Shown: positions 6,930-16,199, numbered from the stretch's first letter. The stretch is DNA of 64,000 bases from Aldehydirespirator sp028819505 (GCA_965207755.1 OZ242297.1:3348001-3412000), one strand, 5' to 3'. Notes: generated by a model not told the origin, from the sequence alone. Program-made: numbers and translations.

Positions 6930-9080
6930 ATGAGGATCGCCGTCGTCTACAACCGGGACAGCCGCAGCGTCATCAACCTGTTCGGCATGCCGAACCAGGA
7001 GAAGATCGGCCTCAAGACCATCAAGCGGCTCACCGACTCGCTCCGCGCCGGCGGTCACCAGGTCACCGCTATGGAGGCTGACAAGGAGTTGATCTCCAAG
7101 CTGGAGTCGTTCATGCCCCGCGTCGTGGCGGGCGAGCGGCCGGGGATGGTCTTCAACGTGTCCTACGGCCTGCAGGGCCAGGCCCGCTACACCCACGTCC
7201 CGAGCATCCTCGAGATGGTCGGCATCCCCTATGTGGCGTCGGGGCCGCTGGGGCACTCGCTGGCGCTCGACAAGGTCGTCACGAAGATGATCCTGCGCCA
7301 GAACAACATCCCCACCCCCGAGTTCGCGGTGCTGGAGACGCCCGAGATGCCCATTCCCGAAGGCTTGCCCTACCCGATGGTGGTCAAGCCCAAGAACGAG
7401 GCGGTCTCGTTCGGCCTGGCGGTCGTACACGACGAGGCCGAGTTGCGCACCTCCGCCAAGGTGATCTTCGACCGGTTCTCGCAGCCCGTGCTGGCCGAGC
7501 AGTACGTCGAGGGCCGCGAGATCAACGTCGGGCTGCTGGGCAACGGCCCGCCGGAGGCCTTCCCACCGGTGATGCTCAGCTTCGGAGACGGTCCCCAGAT
7601 CTACACCTACGAGGACAAGACCGGCCGCAGCGGCCGCCAGATCCAGCCGGTCTGTCCCGCCCCGATCTCCGACGAGCTCACCGCCGAGGCCCAGGAGATC
7701 GCGGTCCGCACGTTCTCGGCGCTCGGCCTGTACGACTGCGCCCGCGTCGACATGCGGATGGACGCCGACGACAACCTGTACGTGCTGGAGGCGAACAGCC
7801 TTCCCAGCCTGGGCGAGCACGGGTCGTACCTGGTCGGCGCGGATCATGTGGGCTTGGACTTCGCCGCCTTCGTGAACCGGCTGGTCGAGGTGGCCAGCGC
7901 CCGCTACTTCGGCACTCCGCAGCCGCCGCCGGTGGATGCCCGGGCGGCCGACCCGTCCGCGCGGGCCTTCCAGTTCGTCACCCAGCGCCGCGACGCCATG
8001 GAGCGCTCGTTGCAGCGGTGGGTGGAGGTCTCCAGCCGCACCGACGACCCGGTCGGCCTGGCGCGAGCCGCGGAGCGGGCCGGACGCATCCTCGCCGATG
8101 TCGGGATGCGGCCGGTGCCGGAGTTGACCGACGACCCCGAGGCGCACACCTTCGAGACGGTCCGGGGCTTCGACGGCGGGGTGCTGCTGGTGGCCCATCT
8201 GGACGTCCCTGTGATGCCGGGCGGCGTGCAGCAGGGCTTCCGCCGCGACCCGGAGTGGCTCTACGGCGAGGGAGTGGGCCGGTCGCGGGCCTCGCTGGTG
8301 ATGCTGGAGTACGCCCTGCGGGCACTGCGCAGCACCCGCAGTCTCAGACGGGCTCCGCTGGGAGTGCTGCTGTACTGCGACGAGGGCCGCGACGCGGTCC
8401 ACAGCCGCAGGCTGATAGAGCAGGCCTCGTCCCGGGCAGAGCACGTGCTGGTATGCCGGCCCGGCACGGTCGGGCACGGCATCGTCACCCAGCGCCGGGG
8501 CAGCCGGCGCTACGACCTGGCAATCGAGGGCGAGCGGCTCAGCCCCGGCCAGGTCGGGCGCCGACGGCCCGTGGTCCGGTGGGCGTGCGACAAGGTCGAG
8601 GCCATCGGCCAGCTGAGCTCGCCGCGCCGGCGCCTGTCCATCGGCGTCGTCGACCTGAAGACGGAGCGCCACGCCATGTTCATGCCCCACCGGGTCGAGA
8701 TCTCACTGATGATGTCGTACCTCGACGGTGCCCACGCCACCGAGACCGAGGCCGCTATGCGCAAGGCCCTGGGCCGGGGCGGGCCCAAGTGGCGCCTCCA
8801 CCGGCTCACCGACCGGCCGCCGATGCCGGAGCGGCCCGGCAACCAGCCCTTGGTGGACGCCTTGGAGGCCGCCGCGGCCAAGTGGGAGATCGAGGTGGGG
8901 CGGGAGTCGTCGGCATGGCCGTCGGTGGCCGGCCTCGTCGAGGAAGGAACCGCCGTTGTCTGCGGCGTCGGTCCGGCCATGAAGGACGGTGGCACGCCGG
9001 ATGAGGCCGTCCAGCGGATAAGCCTGGTGCAGCGCACGCTGGTGCTCACCGAGTACCTCATCAGCTGGATCGGACGCTGA
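6930..9080 (+). CDS. Ddl-like ATP-grasp ligase fused to a degenerate M20-peptidase-like domain
   Basis: 716 residues. Residues 1-~330 are an ATP-grasp domain of the D-Ala-D-Ala ligase type: FNVSYGLQG, GIPYVASGPLGHSLALDK, VVKPKNEAVSFGL, EQYVEGREINVGLLG and the Mg site RVDMRMDADDNLYVLEANSL. Residues ~360-716 follow the M20/ArgE-DapE fold (VAHLDVP, GEGVGRSRAS, LLYCDEG, GTPDEAV). However, only the first His and Asp (H423, D425) of the metal site remain: the bridging Asp is Arg451, the second Glu of the EE pair is Gly486, and the last His is Gly. The second half is probably non-catalytic. It is first in a tight operon with GGT and an N-formylglutamate amidohydrolase, which points to making or trimming an acyl-amino-acid or peptide-like metabolite. 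The substrate is unknown. Confidence 0.85.
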   Translation: MRIAVVYNRDSRSVINLFGMPNQEKIGLKTIKRLTDSLRAGGHQVTAMEADKELISKLESFMPRVVAGERPGMVFNVSYGLQGQARYTHVPSILEMVGIPYVASGPLGHSLALDKVVTKMILRQNNIPTPEFAVLETPEMPIPEGLPYPMVVKPKNEAVSFGLAVVHDEAELRTSAKVIFDRFSQPVLAEQYVEGREINVGLLGNGPPEAFPPVMLSFGDGPQIYTYEDKTGRSGRQIQPVCPAPISDELTAEAQEIAVRTFSALGLYDCARVDMRMDADDNLYVLEANSLPSLGEHGSYLVGADHVGLDFAAFVNRLVEVASARYFGTPQPPPVDARAADPSARAFQFVTQRRDAMERSLQRWVEVSSRTDDPVGLARAAERAGRILADVGMRPVPELTDDPEAHTFETVRGFDGGVLLVAHLDVPVMPGGVQQGFRRDPEWLYGEGVGRSRASLVMLEYALRALRSTRSLRRAPLGVLLYCDEGRDAVHSRRLIEQASSRAEHVLVCRPGTVGHGIVTQRRGSRRYDLAIEGERLSPGQVGRRRPVVRWACDKVEAIGQLSSPRRRLSIGVVDLKTERHAMFMPHRVEISLMMSYLDGAHATETEAAMRKALGRGGPKWRLHRLTDRPPMPERPGNQPLVDALEAAAAKWEIEVGRESSAWPSVAGLVEEGTAVVCGVGPAMKDGGTPDEAVQRISLVQRTLVLTEYLISWIGR

Positions 9081-9083
9081 CCC

Positions 9084-10916
9084 ATGAGCCATCCAACCCC
9101 ACAGCCGGCCGGCGCGCCCTCGCAGGAGCGGGCGCCCCGGCCGCAGGAGCGGGCGCCCCGGCAGCCGCGGCCCAAGCGGCGGCGGGTCACCGAGGTCGAC
9201 ACGGACCTGCTGGAGTTGACCGACACCCGCATCCACGAGCCTCAGCGGGTCGCCGCCTCGACGCACGGCATGGTGAGCACCGCCCACTACTCGGCCACCG
9301 CCGCCGGCGTGCGGATGCTCGAGCAGGGGGGCAACGCGGTGGACGCCGCGGTCGCGGCCGCGCTGGCCCTCGGGGTGTGCGAGCCGGCTGCGTCGGGGCT
9401 CGGCGGCCAGACCATGATGCTCATCCACCTGCGGGCCTCCGGCACCACGGTCGCGGTGGACGGGTCGTCGCGGGCCCCGAACCGGGCCCTCGTCGAGAGC
9501 TTCGCCAACCTCCGGGCCGGGCTCAGGCGGGGGCATCTCGCCACCACCGTCCCCAGTTCGCCCGCCACCTACGCCTGGGCGCTGGAACGCTACGGGCGCC
9601 TCGACTGGGCAACCGCCGTCGAGCCGGCCGTCGAGCTGGCCGAGCAGGGCTACGAGATCAGCGTGCTCCAGTACCGGCTCACCCGGCGGGAGCGCCGGCA
9701 CTTGCAGGCCCACCCGGCCGGGCCGCTCTTCCTCCGGGAGGGTCGGCGGGCCCGGCGGGCCGGAACGAGATTCGTGCAGCCGGTTCTGGCCGCCACCCTC
9801 CGCCGCCTGGCCGAGAAGGGCTACGAGGACTTCTACCTGGGCGAGACGGCCCGCCTGATGCATGAGGACATGGAGGCCAACGGCGGGATCCTGCGCGAGG
9901 ACGACCTGGCGCAGATCCCCGTGCCCATCGAGCGCGAGCCCCTCGCGGGACGCTTCGGCCGCGACCAGCTGTTCACGATGCCCCTGCCGGCGGCCGGCCG
10001 CACGCTGGTGGAGCTGCTGAACATCCACCGGAGCCTCCCCCGCGAGCGGCGCGACATCGACACGCCCGACGGCGCGGTGTGCCTGGCCAGGGCCATCCAG
10101 CAGGCCCTGATCGACCGCAACGACCGGCCGGTCGACCCCAACCTGTACCCCCAGGTGACGGACAAGCAGATGCTGGACCGCCGCTACGCCCGTGAGGTGG
10201 CCCGCCGGATCGCGCCGATGCACACCACGGGGGAGACCACCCACCTGTCGGTGATGGACGCCGACGGCAACGCGGTGGCGCTCACCCAGTCGATCGAGAA
10301 CGTGTACGGGTCGTGCGCGGCTTCGCCGCAGCTGGGCTTCCTCTACAACAACTACATGAGCGCGTTCAACTACACCGATCCGTCGCACCCCTACTACCTG
10401 CGGCCCAACGCGGTGCCCTGGGCCAGCGTGGCCCCCACCATCGTCTTCAGGCACGAGAGGCCGTGGCTGGCGATCGGCTCGCCGGGCAGCGAGCGCATCC
10501 CGCCGGCGATCCTGCAGGTGCTGCTGCGGCTGCGCGAGTCCTCGCCGCTGGCGGCGGTGGACGCGCCCCGCATCCACTGCTCGCTGGAGGGTGTCGTGTC
10601 GGCCGAGGCCTCCCGCATCCCGACCGACGTGCTGGACGCCCTAGCGGGCGCGGGCTTCGAGCTGAACCGCCGCGAGCCCTACTCGTTCTACATGGGCTGC
10701 GTGCAGATGGTCATGGCCGACGGCGACCGCCTCGTCGGTGTGGCCGACCCCCGCCGGGACGGCGCAGCCGCAGGCCCGTCGTCGCCACCGGCTTCCGCAC
10801 CGGCGGCAGCTTCCGCTTCCGCACCGGCATCGGCGGCGACAGCGACAGCGGCAGCGGCGGCGGCAGCGGCGGCGACATCGGCAGCGGCGGCGACTTCCGC
10901 ACCGGCGGCGGAGTGA
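9084..10916 (+). CDS. Gamma-glutamyltransferase family (Ntn hydrolase)
   Basis: 610 residues starting 3 bp after the upstream stop codon. The family core is present: STAHYSATAAGVRMLEQGGN, GLGGQTMML, the autocleavage nucleophile Thr385 in ETTHLSVMDADGNAVALTQ, NVYGS and GSPGSERIPPAILQVLL. The proenzyme should self-cleave into two subunits and move or hydrolyse gamma-glutamyl groups. No signal peptide is visible; the N-terminus is Pro/Arg-rich with a duplicated QERAPR, so it may be cytoplasmic. The C-terminus carries a ~50-residue Ala/Ser/Pro tail from a degenerate GCGGCA-type repeat, absent in typical members. Its stop overlaps the next start (TGATG). Confidence 0.9.
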   Translation: MSHPTPQPAGAPSQERAPRPQERAPRQPRPKRRRVTEVDTDLLELTDTRIHEPQRVAASTHGMVSTAHYSATAAGVRMLEQGGNAVDAAVAAALALGVCEPAASGLGGQTMMLIHLRASGTTVAVDGSSRAPNRALVESFANLRAGLRRGHLATTVPSSPATYAWALERYGRLDWATAVEPAVELAEQGYEISVLQYRLTRRERRHLQAHPAGPLFLREGRRARRAGTRFVQPVLAATLRRLAEKGYEDFYLGETARLMHEDMEANGGILREDDLAQIPVPIEREPLAGRFGRDQLFTMPLPAAGRTLVELLNIHRSLPRERRDIDTPDGAVCLARAIQQALIDRNDRPVDPNLYPQVTDKQMLDRRYAREVARRIAPMHTTGETTHLSVMDADGNAVALTQSIENVYGSCAASPQLGFLYNNYMSAFNYTDPSHPYYLRPNAVPWASVAPTIVFRHERPWLAIGSPGSERIPPAILQVLLRLRESSPLAAVDAPRIHCSLEGVVSAEASRIPTDVLDALAGAGFELNRREPYSFYMGCVQMVMADGDRLVGVADPRRDGAAAGPSSPPASAPAAASASAPASAATATAAAAAAAAATSAAAATSAPAAE

Positions 10917-11605
10917 TGCTGCCGCTGCTGGTCTCGGTCCCCCACGCCGGCCTGCGGGTGCCGTCCGAGGTCGAGTCGCTGTGCGCGCTGACACCGGTGG
11001 AGGTCGCCGAGGACGGCGACGGCGGCGCGGCCGAGATCTACGCAATCGAGGACGAGGTCGGAGCGTTCGTGACCACCGACGTGGCCCGGGCCGTCGTCGA
11101 CATGAACCGGTCCCGTGACGACATCCGGCCCGACGGGGTGGTCAAGTCCCACACCTGCTGGAACGTCCCGGTCTGGCACCGACCGCTGTCGCAGGCCGAG
11201 GTCGACGGCCTGCTCGACGCCTACCACCGCCCGTACCACGAGCGGCTCACGGCCCTGGGACGCTCCGGTGAGTGGGTGCTGGGCGTCGACTGCCACACCA
11301 TGGCCGCGACCGGGCCGCCGGTCGGGCCCGATCCGGGCGCCGAGCGGCCCTGGGTGTGCCTCAGCAACGGCGACGGCACCTGCCCGCCGGAGTGGATCGA
11401 GTCGCTGCGGCAGTGCTTCCAGGAGCAGTTGGAGGGACCGGTCCGGATCAACGAACCGTTCCGCGGCGGCTACATCACCCGCTTCCACGCGGCCGAGATG
11501 CCCTGGATCCAGATCGAGCTGTCGAGGGGCCCATTCCTGCCCGACGCGGGCAAGCGCCAAGTGGTGCTGCGAGCCCTGGCAGGATGGGTCCCACACCGTC
11601 CATAG
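10916..11605 (+). CDS. N-formylglutamate amidohydrolase-family protein
   Basis: 229 residues, translationally coupled to GGT. Family motifs: SVPHAGLRVP, the DVARAVVDMNRSRDD segment, VDCHTM and GGYITRFH. Members hydrolyse N-formyl- or N-acyl-type amides of acidic amino acids (HutG in histidine breakdown). No histidine-utilisation genes are adjacent, so here it more likely serves the ATP-grasp/GGT pathway. The exact substrate cannot be read from sequence. Confidence 0.85.
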   Translation: MLPLLVSVPHAGLRVPSEVESLCALTPVEVAEDGDGGAAEIYAIEDEVGAFVTTDVARAVVDMNRSRDDIRPDGVVKSHTCWNVPVWHRPLSQAEVDGLLDAYHRPYHERLTALGRSGEWVLGVDCHTMAATGPPVGPDPGAERPWVCLSNGDGTCPPEWIESLRQCFQEQLEGPVRINEPFRGGYITRFHAAEMPWIQIELSRGPFLPDAGKRQVVLRALAGWVPHRP

Positions 11606-11652
11606 AGGCCGCGCCGGGCTGACGGCTGCGCCTCGTGCCATAATCGATTGGA

Positions 11653-11670
11653 GCGTGTCGCGCGACACGC
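11653..11670. promoter_or_regulatory. 18-bp perfect palindrome before the phosphate transporter gene
   Basis: GCGTGTCGCGCGACACGC is self-complementary and lies about 27 bp upstream of the GTG at 11697. It could be an operator or the hairpin of a leader; the sequence does not distinguish these. Confidence 0.4.
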
Positions 11671-11696
11671 GGGCCGGACCGGGAAGGTGATGGCAA

Positions 11697-13355
11697 GTGG
11701 AGTACATCGAGGTCCTCATGGCGGGGCTGACCGCCATCATCCTGTTCGTGTTCGGCCTGGAGAACTTCTCGGCCGAGATCGAACGCATCTCGGGCGACAA
11801 GTTCAGAAGGTTCATCGGGAGGGCCACCCGCCTGCCCATGATCGGCGTGTTGATCGGTGCGCTTGTCACCGCCCTCATCCAGTCCAGCTCGGCCACGTCG
11901 GTCATAGCGGTGAGCCTTGTGAACGGAGGGGTGCTGTCGTTCCAGAACAGCGTCGGCGTCATCTTCGGCGCCAACATCGGCTCGACCATCACCGCTCAGC
12001 TCGTCGCCTTCAAGCTCACCGCCTTCGCGCCGGTGATGATCATCCTGGGCTTCGCCCTGTCGTTCGTGCGGTCCAGAATCTCGATATTCGGCAAGTCGCT
12101 GTTCTTCTTCGGCTTCGTCTTCTTCAGTCTGAACCTGATATCCACATCTCTCGGACCCCTGCAGGACGAGCCCGCGCTCATCGACTACCTCACGCAACCA
12201 CAGAACGTCCTGCTCGCCGTTCTTGCCGGCTGCCTGTTCACGGCCGTCGTGCAGTCCAGTGCAGTTACGACCGGGTTGGCCATCATCTTCACCCAGCAGG
12301 GCCTGCTGAGCCTCGACAACGCGGTTCCGCTCATCGTCGGAGCCAACATCGGGACCACGGTGACTGCGGTGATCGCCATGGTGAACATGGACTTCGCGGC
12401 GAAGAAGACGGCTCTCAGCCATGTGCTGTTCAACGTCGGTGGCGTGCTGCTCGCGCTGCCGTTCCTCTTCGCATTCGGAGAACGGTTGAACGACTTCGAT
12501 GCAGACCCGGGAGTAGTGCTGGCCAACGTGCATCTTGCGTTCAACGTGATCACAACCCTCATCTTTCTGGCATTCATCAAACCCTTCACGCGCATGGTCG
12601 ATCGCATCTTCGGCGAGGAGAAGGTCGAATTCGAGCGGTTGGTGATCCCGACGTTCGACGATCAGACGGCCTTCAAGGCTGTCAGGTCGGACTTGCGGCG
12701 CAATCGCGACGATCTGCTCGCCTTCCTCCGGGAGACCTACAGCATGGTGTCGCTCAGCATCGAGTCCGGCTACCGGAGCATCTACGACACGGCCGCCAAA
12801 CGCGTCGAGTACGTCGCCTTCCTCGAGAAGGAGTACGTCGCATACTTCTCGCAGGCGGTCACCACAGTGGTCGACGAGAAGGAGTCTCAAGACCTGCTGG
12901 AACTGAACACGCAGTTCGACTACCTGTTCCAGATATACGACTCGATAGACGACATCTTCAACACCAAGCGCGCCCTGACAACGAACTACGTCGAGTTGAG
13001 GGGGGACATCCTGCTGATGGTCAGAGAAGTCTCCAACGAGACGCTGGGCCTGTTCGACGACATCTCGCGATCGCTGTTGAAGCAGCGCCGCCCCGATGTG
13101 GCCGAGCACAGCCGCGAACTCAAGGCCCTGCTGGACTCGATCCACCGCGACATGCTCAGGCTCCTGGCGCAGCCGGACCGCCCCGACGCCGGCGCGATGT
13201 CCAACTTCGTCAGCTACTCCAGGAGGCTCCAGGACAAGTTGATGAACCTCGCGGCCCTCATCGATGCCGAGACGGCGTCGTCCAAGGGATCGTCGGCGGC
13301 GGCGTCGAAGGGATCGTCCAAGGGATCGAAGCCCCTGAACCTGGACGAGCCCTGA
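11697..13355 (+). CDS. Na/Pi cotransporter family protein with PhoU-like C-terminal domain
   Basis: 552 residues. Membrane protein of the NptA/YjbB family, expected to carry phosphate with sodium. The two inverted family repeats are clear, each with the QSS signature (ALIQSSSATS and AVVQSSAVTT) and GANIGST/GANIGTT. About nine hydrophobic helices occupy residues 1-310. Residues ~330-530 are alpha-helical with charged heptads typical of the PhoU-like regulatory domain. GTG start 10-15 nt after GGGAAGG. The C-terminus is a short SSKGSS repeat. It stands alone between the amidohydrolase and the peroxiredoxin. Confidence 0.9.
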   Translation: MEYIEVLMAGLTAIILFVFGLENFSAEIERISGDKFRRFIGRATRLPMIGVLIGALVTALIQSSSATSVIAVSLVNGGVLSFQNSVGVIFGANIGSTITAQLVAFKLTAFAPVMIILGFALSFVRSRISIFGKSLFFFGFVFFSLNLISTSLGPLQDEPALIDYLTQPQNVLLAVLAGCLFTAVVQSSAVTTGLAIIFTQQGLLSLDNAVPLIVGANIGTTVTAVIAMVNMDFAAKKTALSHVLFNVGGVLLALPFLFAFGERLNDFDADPGVVLANVHLAFNVITTLIFLAFIKPFTRMVDRIFGEEKVEFERLVIPTFDDQTAFKAVRSDLRRNRDDLLAFLRETYSMVSLSIESGYRSIYDTAAKRVEYVAFLEKEYVAYFSQAVTTVVDEKESQDLLELNTQFDYLFQIYDSIDDIFNTKRALTTNYVELRGDILLMVREVSNETLGLFDDISRSLLKQRRPDVAEHSRELKALLDSIHRDMLRLLAQPDRPDAGAMSNFVSYSRRLQDKLMNLAALIDAETASSKGSSAAASKGSSKGSKPLNLDEP

Positions 13356-13368
13356 GCGGCGGCCGGCG

Positions 13369-13398
13369 ATACCTGACTAATCCGGTCGGATTTGTCAG
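13369..13398 (+). promoter_or_regulatory. Rrf2/IscR-like operator candidate upstream of the peroxiredoxin
   Basis: A 26-bp near-perfect inverted repeat (13373-13398; half sites CTGACTAATCCG and CGGATTTGTCAG) overlaps a 25-bp stretch starting at 13369 that matches the published E. coli IscR type 1 consensus at most positions (ATA, GACT, GTC). It lies 48 bp before the peroxiredoxin start, where a redox- or Fe-S-sensing repressor would be expected to act. Confidence 0.45.
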
Positions 13399-13445
13399 CA
13401 TGGCGCGCTAGCCTGTGGCGATCCGCCACCGCTTGGAGGTAACCC

Positions 13446-14108
13446 ATGGGACTGCGCATCAACGACACTGCTCCCGACTTCACCGCCGACACCACCGAGG
13501 GAGAGATCAACTTCCACGAGTGGATCGGCGACGGATGGGCGCTGCTGTTCTCCCACCCGAAGGACTTCACCCCGGTCTGCACCACCGAACTGGGTGCGGT
13601 GGCCGGGCTGGAGCCCGACTTCGCGGCCCGCAACTGCAAGATCATCGGCATCAGCGTCGACGGGGTGAGCGACCACGTCGGCTGGTCCGCCGACATCGAG
13701 ACGGCGACCGGCAACGCGGTCAACTACCCGTTGATCGGCGACCCCGGGCTGAACGTGGTGAAGCTCTACGACATGCTCCCGGCCGACGCCGGCGACACGT
13801 CCGCGGGACGCACCGCGGCCGACAACGCCACCGCCCGCTCGGTGTTCATCATCGGCCCGGACAAGAAGATCAAGGCCACGCTCACCTACCCGATGACCAC
13901 CGGCCGCAACTTCGCCGAGATCCTGCGCCTGCTCGACTCGGTGCAGCTCACCGCTCACGAGCAGGTGGCCACCCCGGCCAACTGGCAGCAGGGCGAGGAC
14001 GTGATCATCGTGCCCGCAGTCTCCAACGAGGCCGCCGCCGAGAAGTACCCCGACGGCTGGGAGGCCCCCCTGCCCTACCTGCGGGTGGTCCCGCAGCCCG
14101 GCGCCTGA
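13446..14108 (+). CDS. 1-Cys peroxiredoxin (Prx6 subfamily)
   Basis: Reduces peroxides in the cytoplasm. 220 residues with the peroxidatic Cys in DFTPVCTTELGAV, the conserved HP before it (LFSHPKDFTP), and a long C-terminal dimerisation region (YPMTTGRNFAEILRLLDSVQ, later ending PYLRVVPQPG) that is diagnostic of the 1-Cys Prx6 type; no resolving Cys of 2-Cys enzymes is seen. ATG with GGAGG about 8 nt upstream. It is a single-gene unit behind the Rrf2-like box. Confidence 0.95.
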   Translation: MGLRINDTAPDFTADTTEGEINFHEWIGDGWALLFSHPKDFTPVCTTELGAVAGLEPDFAARNCKIIGISVDGVSDHVGWSADIETATGNAVNYPLIGDPGLNVVKLYDMLPADAGDTSAGRTAADNATARSVFIIGPDKKIKATLTYPMTTGRNFAEILRLLDSVQLTAHEQVATPANWQQGEDVIIVPAVSNEAAAEKYPDGWEAPLPYLRVVPQPGA

Positions 14109-14213
14109 GCGTCCACGCCCGCGGCGCCCGCGGCCAGCCGCCGGATCTCGGGACGATTCGCGGCGTATGCCACCCGAGACCGGCCCGAGAATCCCGGCGG
14201 GGGGCCAGGCGGG

Positions 14214-16199
14214 TCAGGCGACGACGGTGACGCCCGCGGCGGCCAACTCCACGAGGGCGGCCTCCGAAGTGCCGGGGGCGACTCCGGCGCAGTGCTCGAC
14301 CAGCACCGACGTCTCGAAGCCGGCTGCGGTCGCGTCCAGCGCCGTGGCTCGCACGCAGTGGTCGGTGGCGATGCCCACCACGTCGACGGCCTTCACGCCG
14401 CGCTCGGCGAGCCAGTCCCGCAGGCCCAGGTTCTCGCTGGATCCCGACACCCCGTCGAAGCTGCTGTAGCCGCTGCTGTACTGGCCCTTGAGGAACACCT
14501 CGTCCAGCGCCACCTGAAGGCTCGGCGGGAAGGCGGCGCCCTGGGTGCCGGCCGCGCAGTGCACCGGCCACGACGTCGCGAAGTCGGGGTTGGCGCCGGG
14601 TGAGGCGTAGTGCTCGCCCGGGTCGATGTGCCAGTCCTTGGACGCGACCACATAGTCGTAGCGGCCCCCGGCCCGGTCGAGGCCGACCAGGTCGGTGATG
14701 GAGGAGGCCACTGCGTGCCCGCCCTCCACCGCCAGCGAGCCGCCTTCGCAGAAGTCGTTCTGCACGTCCACGATGATCAGAGCCTTCTGCATCCCGTCTC
14801 CTCCCCCGGTCTGCCGAGCGCCCTGTGCCGGCGCCGGCTGCCCTCGCTCTCCGTCCGTTGATCCTGTCGCGGCCGGCGCCTCCATTCCCACCCACTCGGT
14901 GGGCACGGCGGGCGAGCGTCGGGGGTGCGGGACCCGATCCTCGGGCCGCAGCCCCTGGCGTCGCTCAGCGCAGCGGCGGCGGGCTGCCGCGGGATCATCC
15001 TGCCAGGCCCGCTCGCCCCCCGCCATCAGAGGGACCTGCGGGTCGTGACTGCCGGCAGGACCGGCCACGCCGGCCGGCGACAGCACCTCCGCCCTCCAGC
15101 AGCCGTCCGCGTCGACGGTGCGGTGAACCTGCTTGCGGCCGCCCACGGTGGTCTTGCCCGGCGACAGCTTGCCCACGGCCCGCAAGGGCGCGCCCGCGCC
15201 GGCGCGGTCGGCGATGGCCACCAGTTTGTACACCACCGACGCGGTGGGATGGCCCGAGCCGGTGACCAGGCTGGTGCCCATCAGGTAGGCGTCGATGGGG
15301 GCGGCCGCGTCCTCCAGTTCCGCCACCCGGAACTCGTCCAGATCCCCGGAGGCGACGATGCGACAGCCCTCCGCGCCGAGCGAGTCGAGCAGGGTCCGGG
15401 CACGGATGCTGGCCGCCAGCAGGTTGCCACTGTCGATGCGCACCGCGCCGATGTCACGACCCACCGCCTGCACGGCCCGCCGGATGCCCTCGAGCACGTC
15501 GAAGGTGTCGACCAGGTAGGTGGAGCCGGCGCCGAGGGCATCCCGCTGGGCCCTGAAGGCGGTGTGCTCGTCGGCGTGGGCCAGCACGAATGCGTGGGCG
15601 GTGGTGCCCCCGGTGGGGATGGCGTAGCGACGGCCCGCCTCCAGGTTCGACGTGGTGTCGAAGCCGCCGATGTGGGCGGCCCGGGCTGCGGCCACCGCGG
15701 CGTCGGGGTCGGCGCGGCGGCTGCCGCCCTCTATGAGGAGGCGGCCGTGGGCCACGTCGCGCACCCGGGCCGCCGCCGAGGCCACCGCGCAGTCGTAGTT
15801 CAGGATCGACAGCACCACCGTCTCGAGCACGACGCACTCGGCGAAGCCGCCCTCCACGGTCAGCACCGGCGAGTACGGGAAGAACAACTCGCCGTCGGGG
15901 TAGCCGGTGACGTCGCCGCTGAAGCGGTAGGAGCGCAGCCATTCGACCACGTCGGGGGCGGTCACCACGCCCGCGGCCACGAGATGGTCGACCGTCGCCC
16001 CGTCGAAGCGGAAGCGCTCGACGGCGTCGATGATCCGGTCCGCTCCGGCCATCACGCCGTAGGCCCGACCCGCGGGCAGCCGGCGGGCGAACGCCTCGAA
16101 CACGGCCCGGCGCTCGGCGATGCCGGACTGGAGGGCCGAGGCCACCATCGTGAGCTCGTAGTGGTCGGTCTTCAGGGCCACGGAGGCACTGCGATCCAC
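14214..16199 (-). CDS. pncB: Fused nicotinate phosphoribosyltransferase - nicotinamidase
   Basis: One 661-codon frame holds two NAD-salvage enzymes. Residues 1-~430 are PncB (TDHYELTM, EAFARRLPAGRAYGVMAG, STYLVDTFDV, RIDSGNL, SGDLDEF). A low-complexity linker (~430-469) leads to Met470 and a complete PncA (MQKALIIVDVQNDFCEGGSL; catalytic Asp, Lys in ASKDWH, Cys in GIATDHCVRATALDA). Together they turn nicotinamide into nicotinate and then nicotinate mononucleotide. Met470 (14792) is preceded by GGGGAGGAG with good spacing, so PncA is probably also, or only, made from its own start (14214-14792); the linker may be readthrough of what was once a spacer. Both active sites look intact. Confidence 0.88.
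   Translation of the reverse strand: MDRSASVALKTDHYELTMVASALQSGIAERRAVFEAFARRLPAGRAYGVMAGADRIIDAVERFRFDGATVDHLVAAGVVTAPDVVEWLRSYRFSGDVTGYPDGELFFPYSPVLTVEGGFAECVVLETVVLSILNYDCAVASAAARVRDVAHGRLLIEGGSRRADPDAAVAAARAAHIGGFDTTSNLEAGRRYAIPTGGTTAHAFVLAHADEHTAFRAQRDALGAGSTYLVDTFDVLEGIRRAVQAVGRDIGAVRIDSGNLLAASIRARTLLDSLGAEGCRIVASGDLDEFRVAELEDAAAPIDAYLMGTSLVTGSGHPTASVVYKLVAIADRAGAGAPLRAVGKLSPGKTTVGGRKQVHRTVDADGCWRAEVLSPAGVAGPAGSHDPQVPLMAGGERAWQDDPAAARRRCAERRQGLRPEDRVPHPRRSPAVPTEWVGMEAPAATGSTDGERGQPAPAQGARQTGGGDGMQKALIIVDVQNDFCEGGSLAVEGGHAVASSITDLVGLDRAGGRYDYVVASKDWHIDPGEHYASPGANPDFATSWPVHCAAGTQGAAFPPSLQVALDEVFLKGQYSSGYSSFDGVSGSSENLGLRDWLAERGVKAVDVVGIATDHCVRATALDATAAGFETSVLVEHCAGVAPGTSEAALVELAAAGVTVVA
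14798..14806 (-). promoter_or_regulatory. Strong internal Shine-Dalgarno before the nicotinamidase part
   Basis: GGGGAGGAG on the reverse strand, 5 nt before the ATG at 14792-14790. It supports independent initiation of PncA within the longer pncB frame. Confidence 0.7.

Noticed and set aside
6822..10577. Long reverse-strand frames opposite the ATP-grasp and GGT genes
   Set aside because: His/Gly/Arg-rich antisense text without motifs; the forward genes have clear catalytic signatures.
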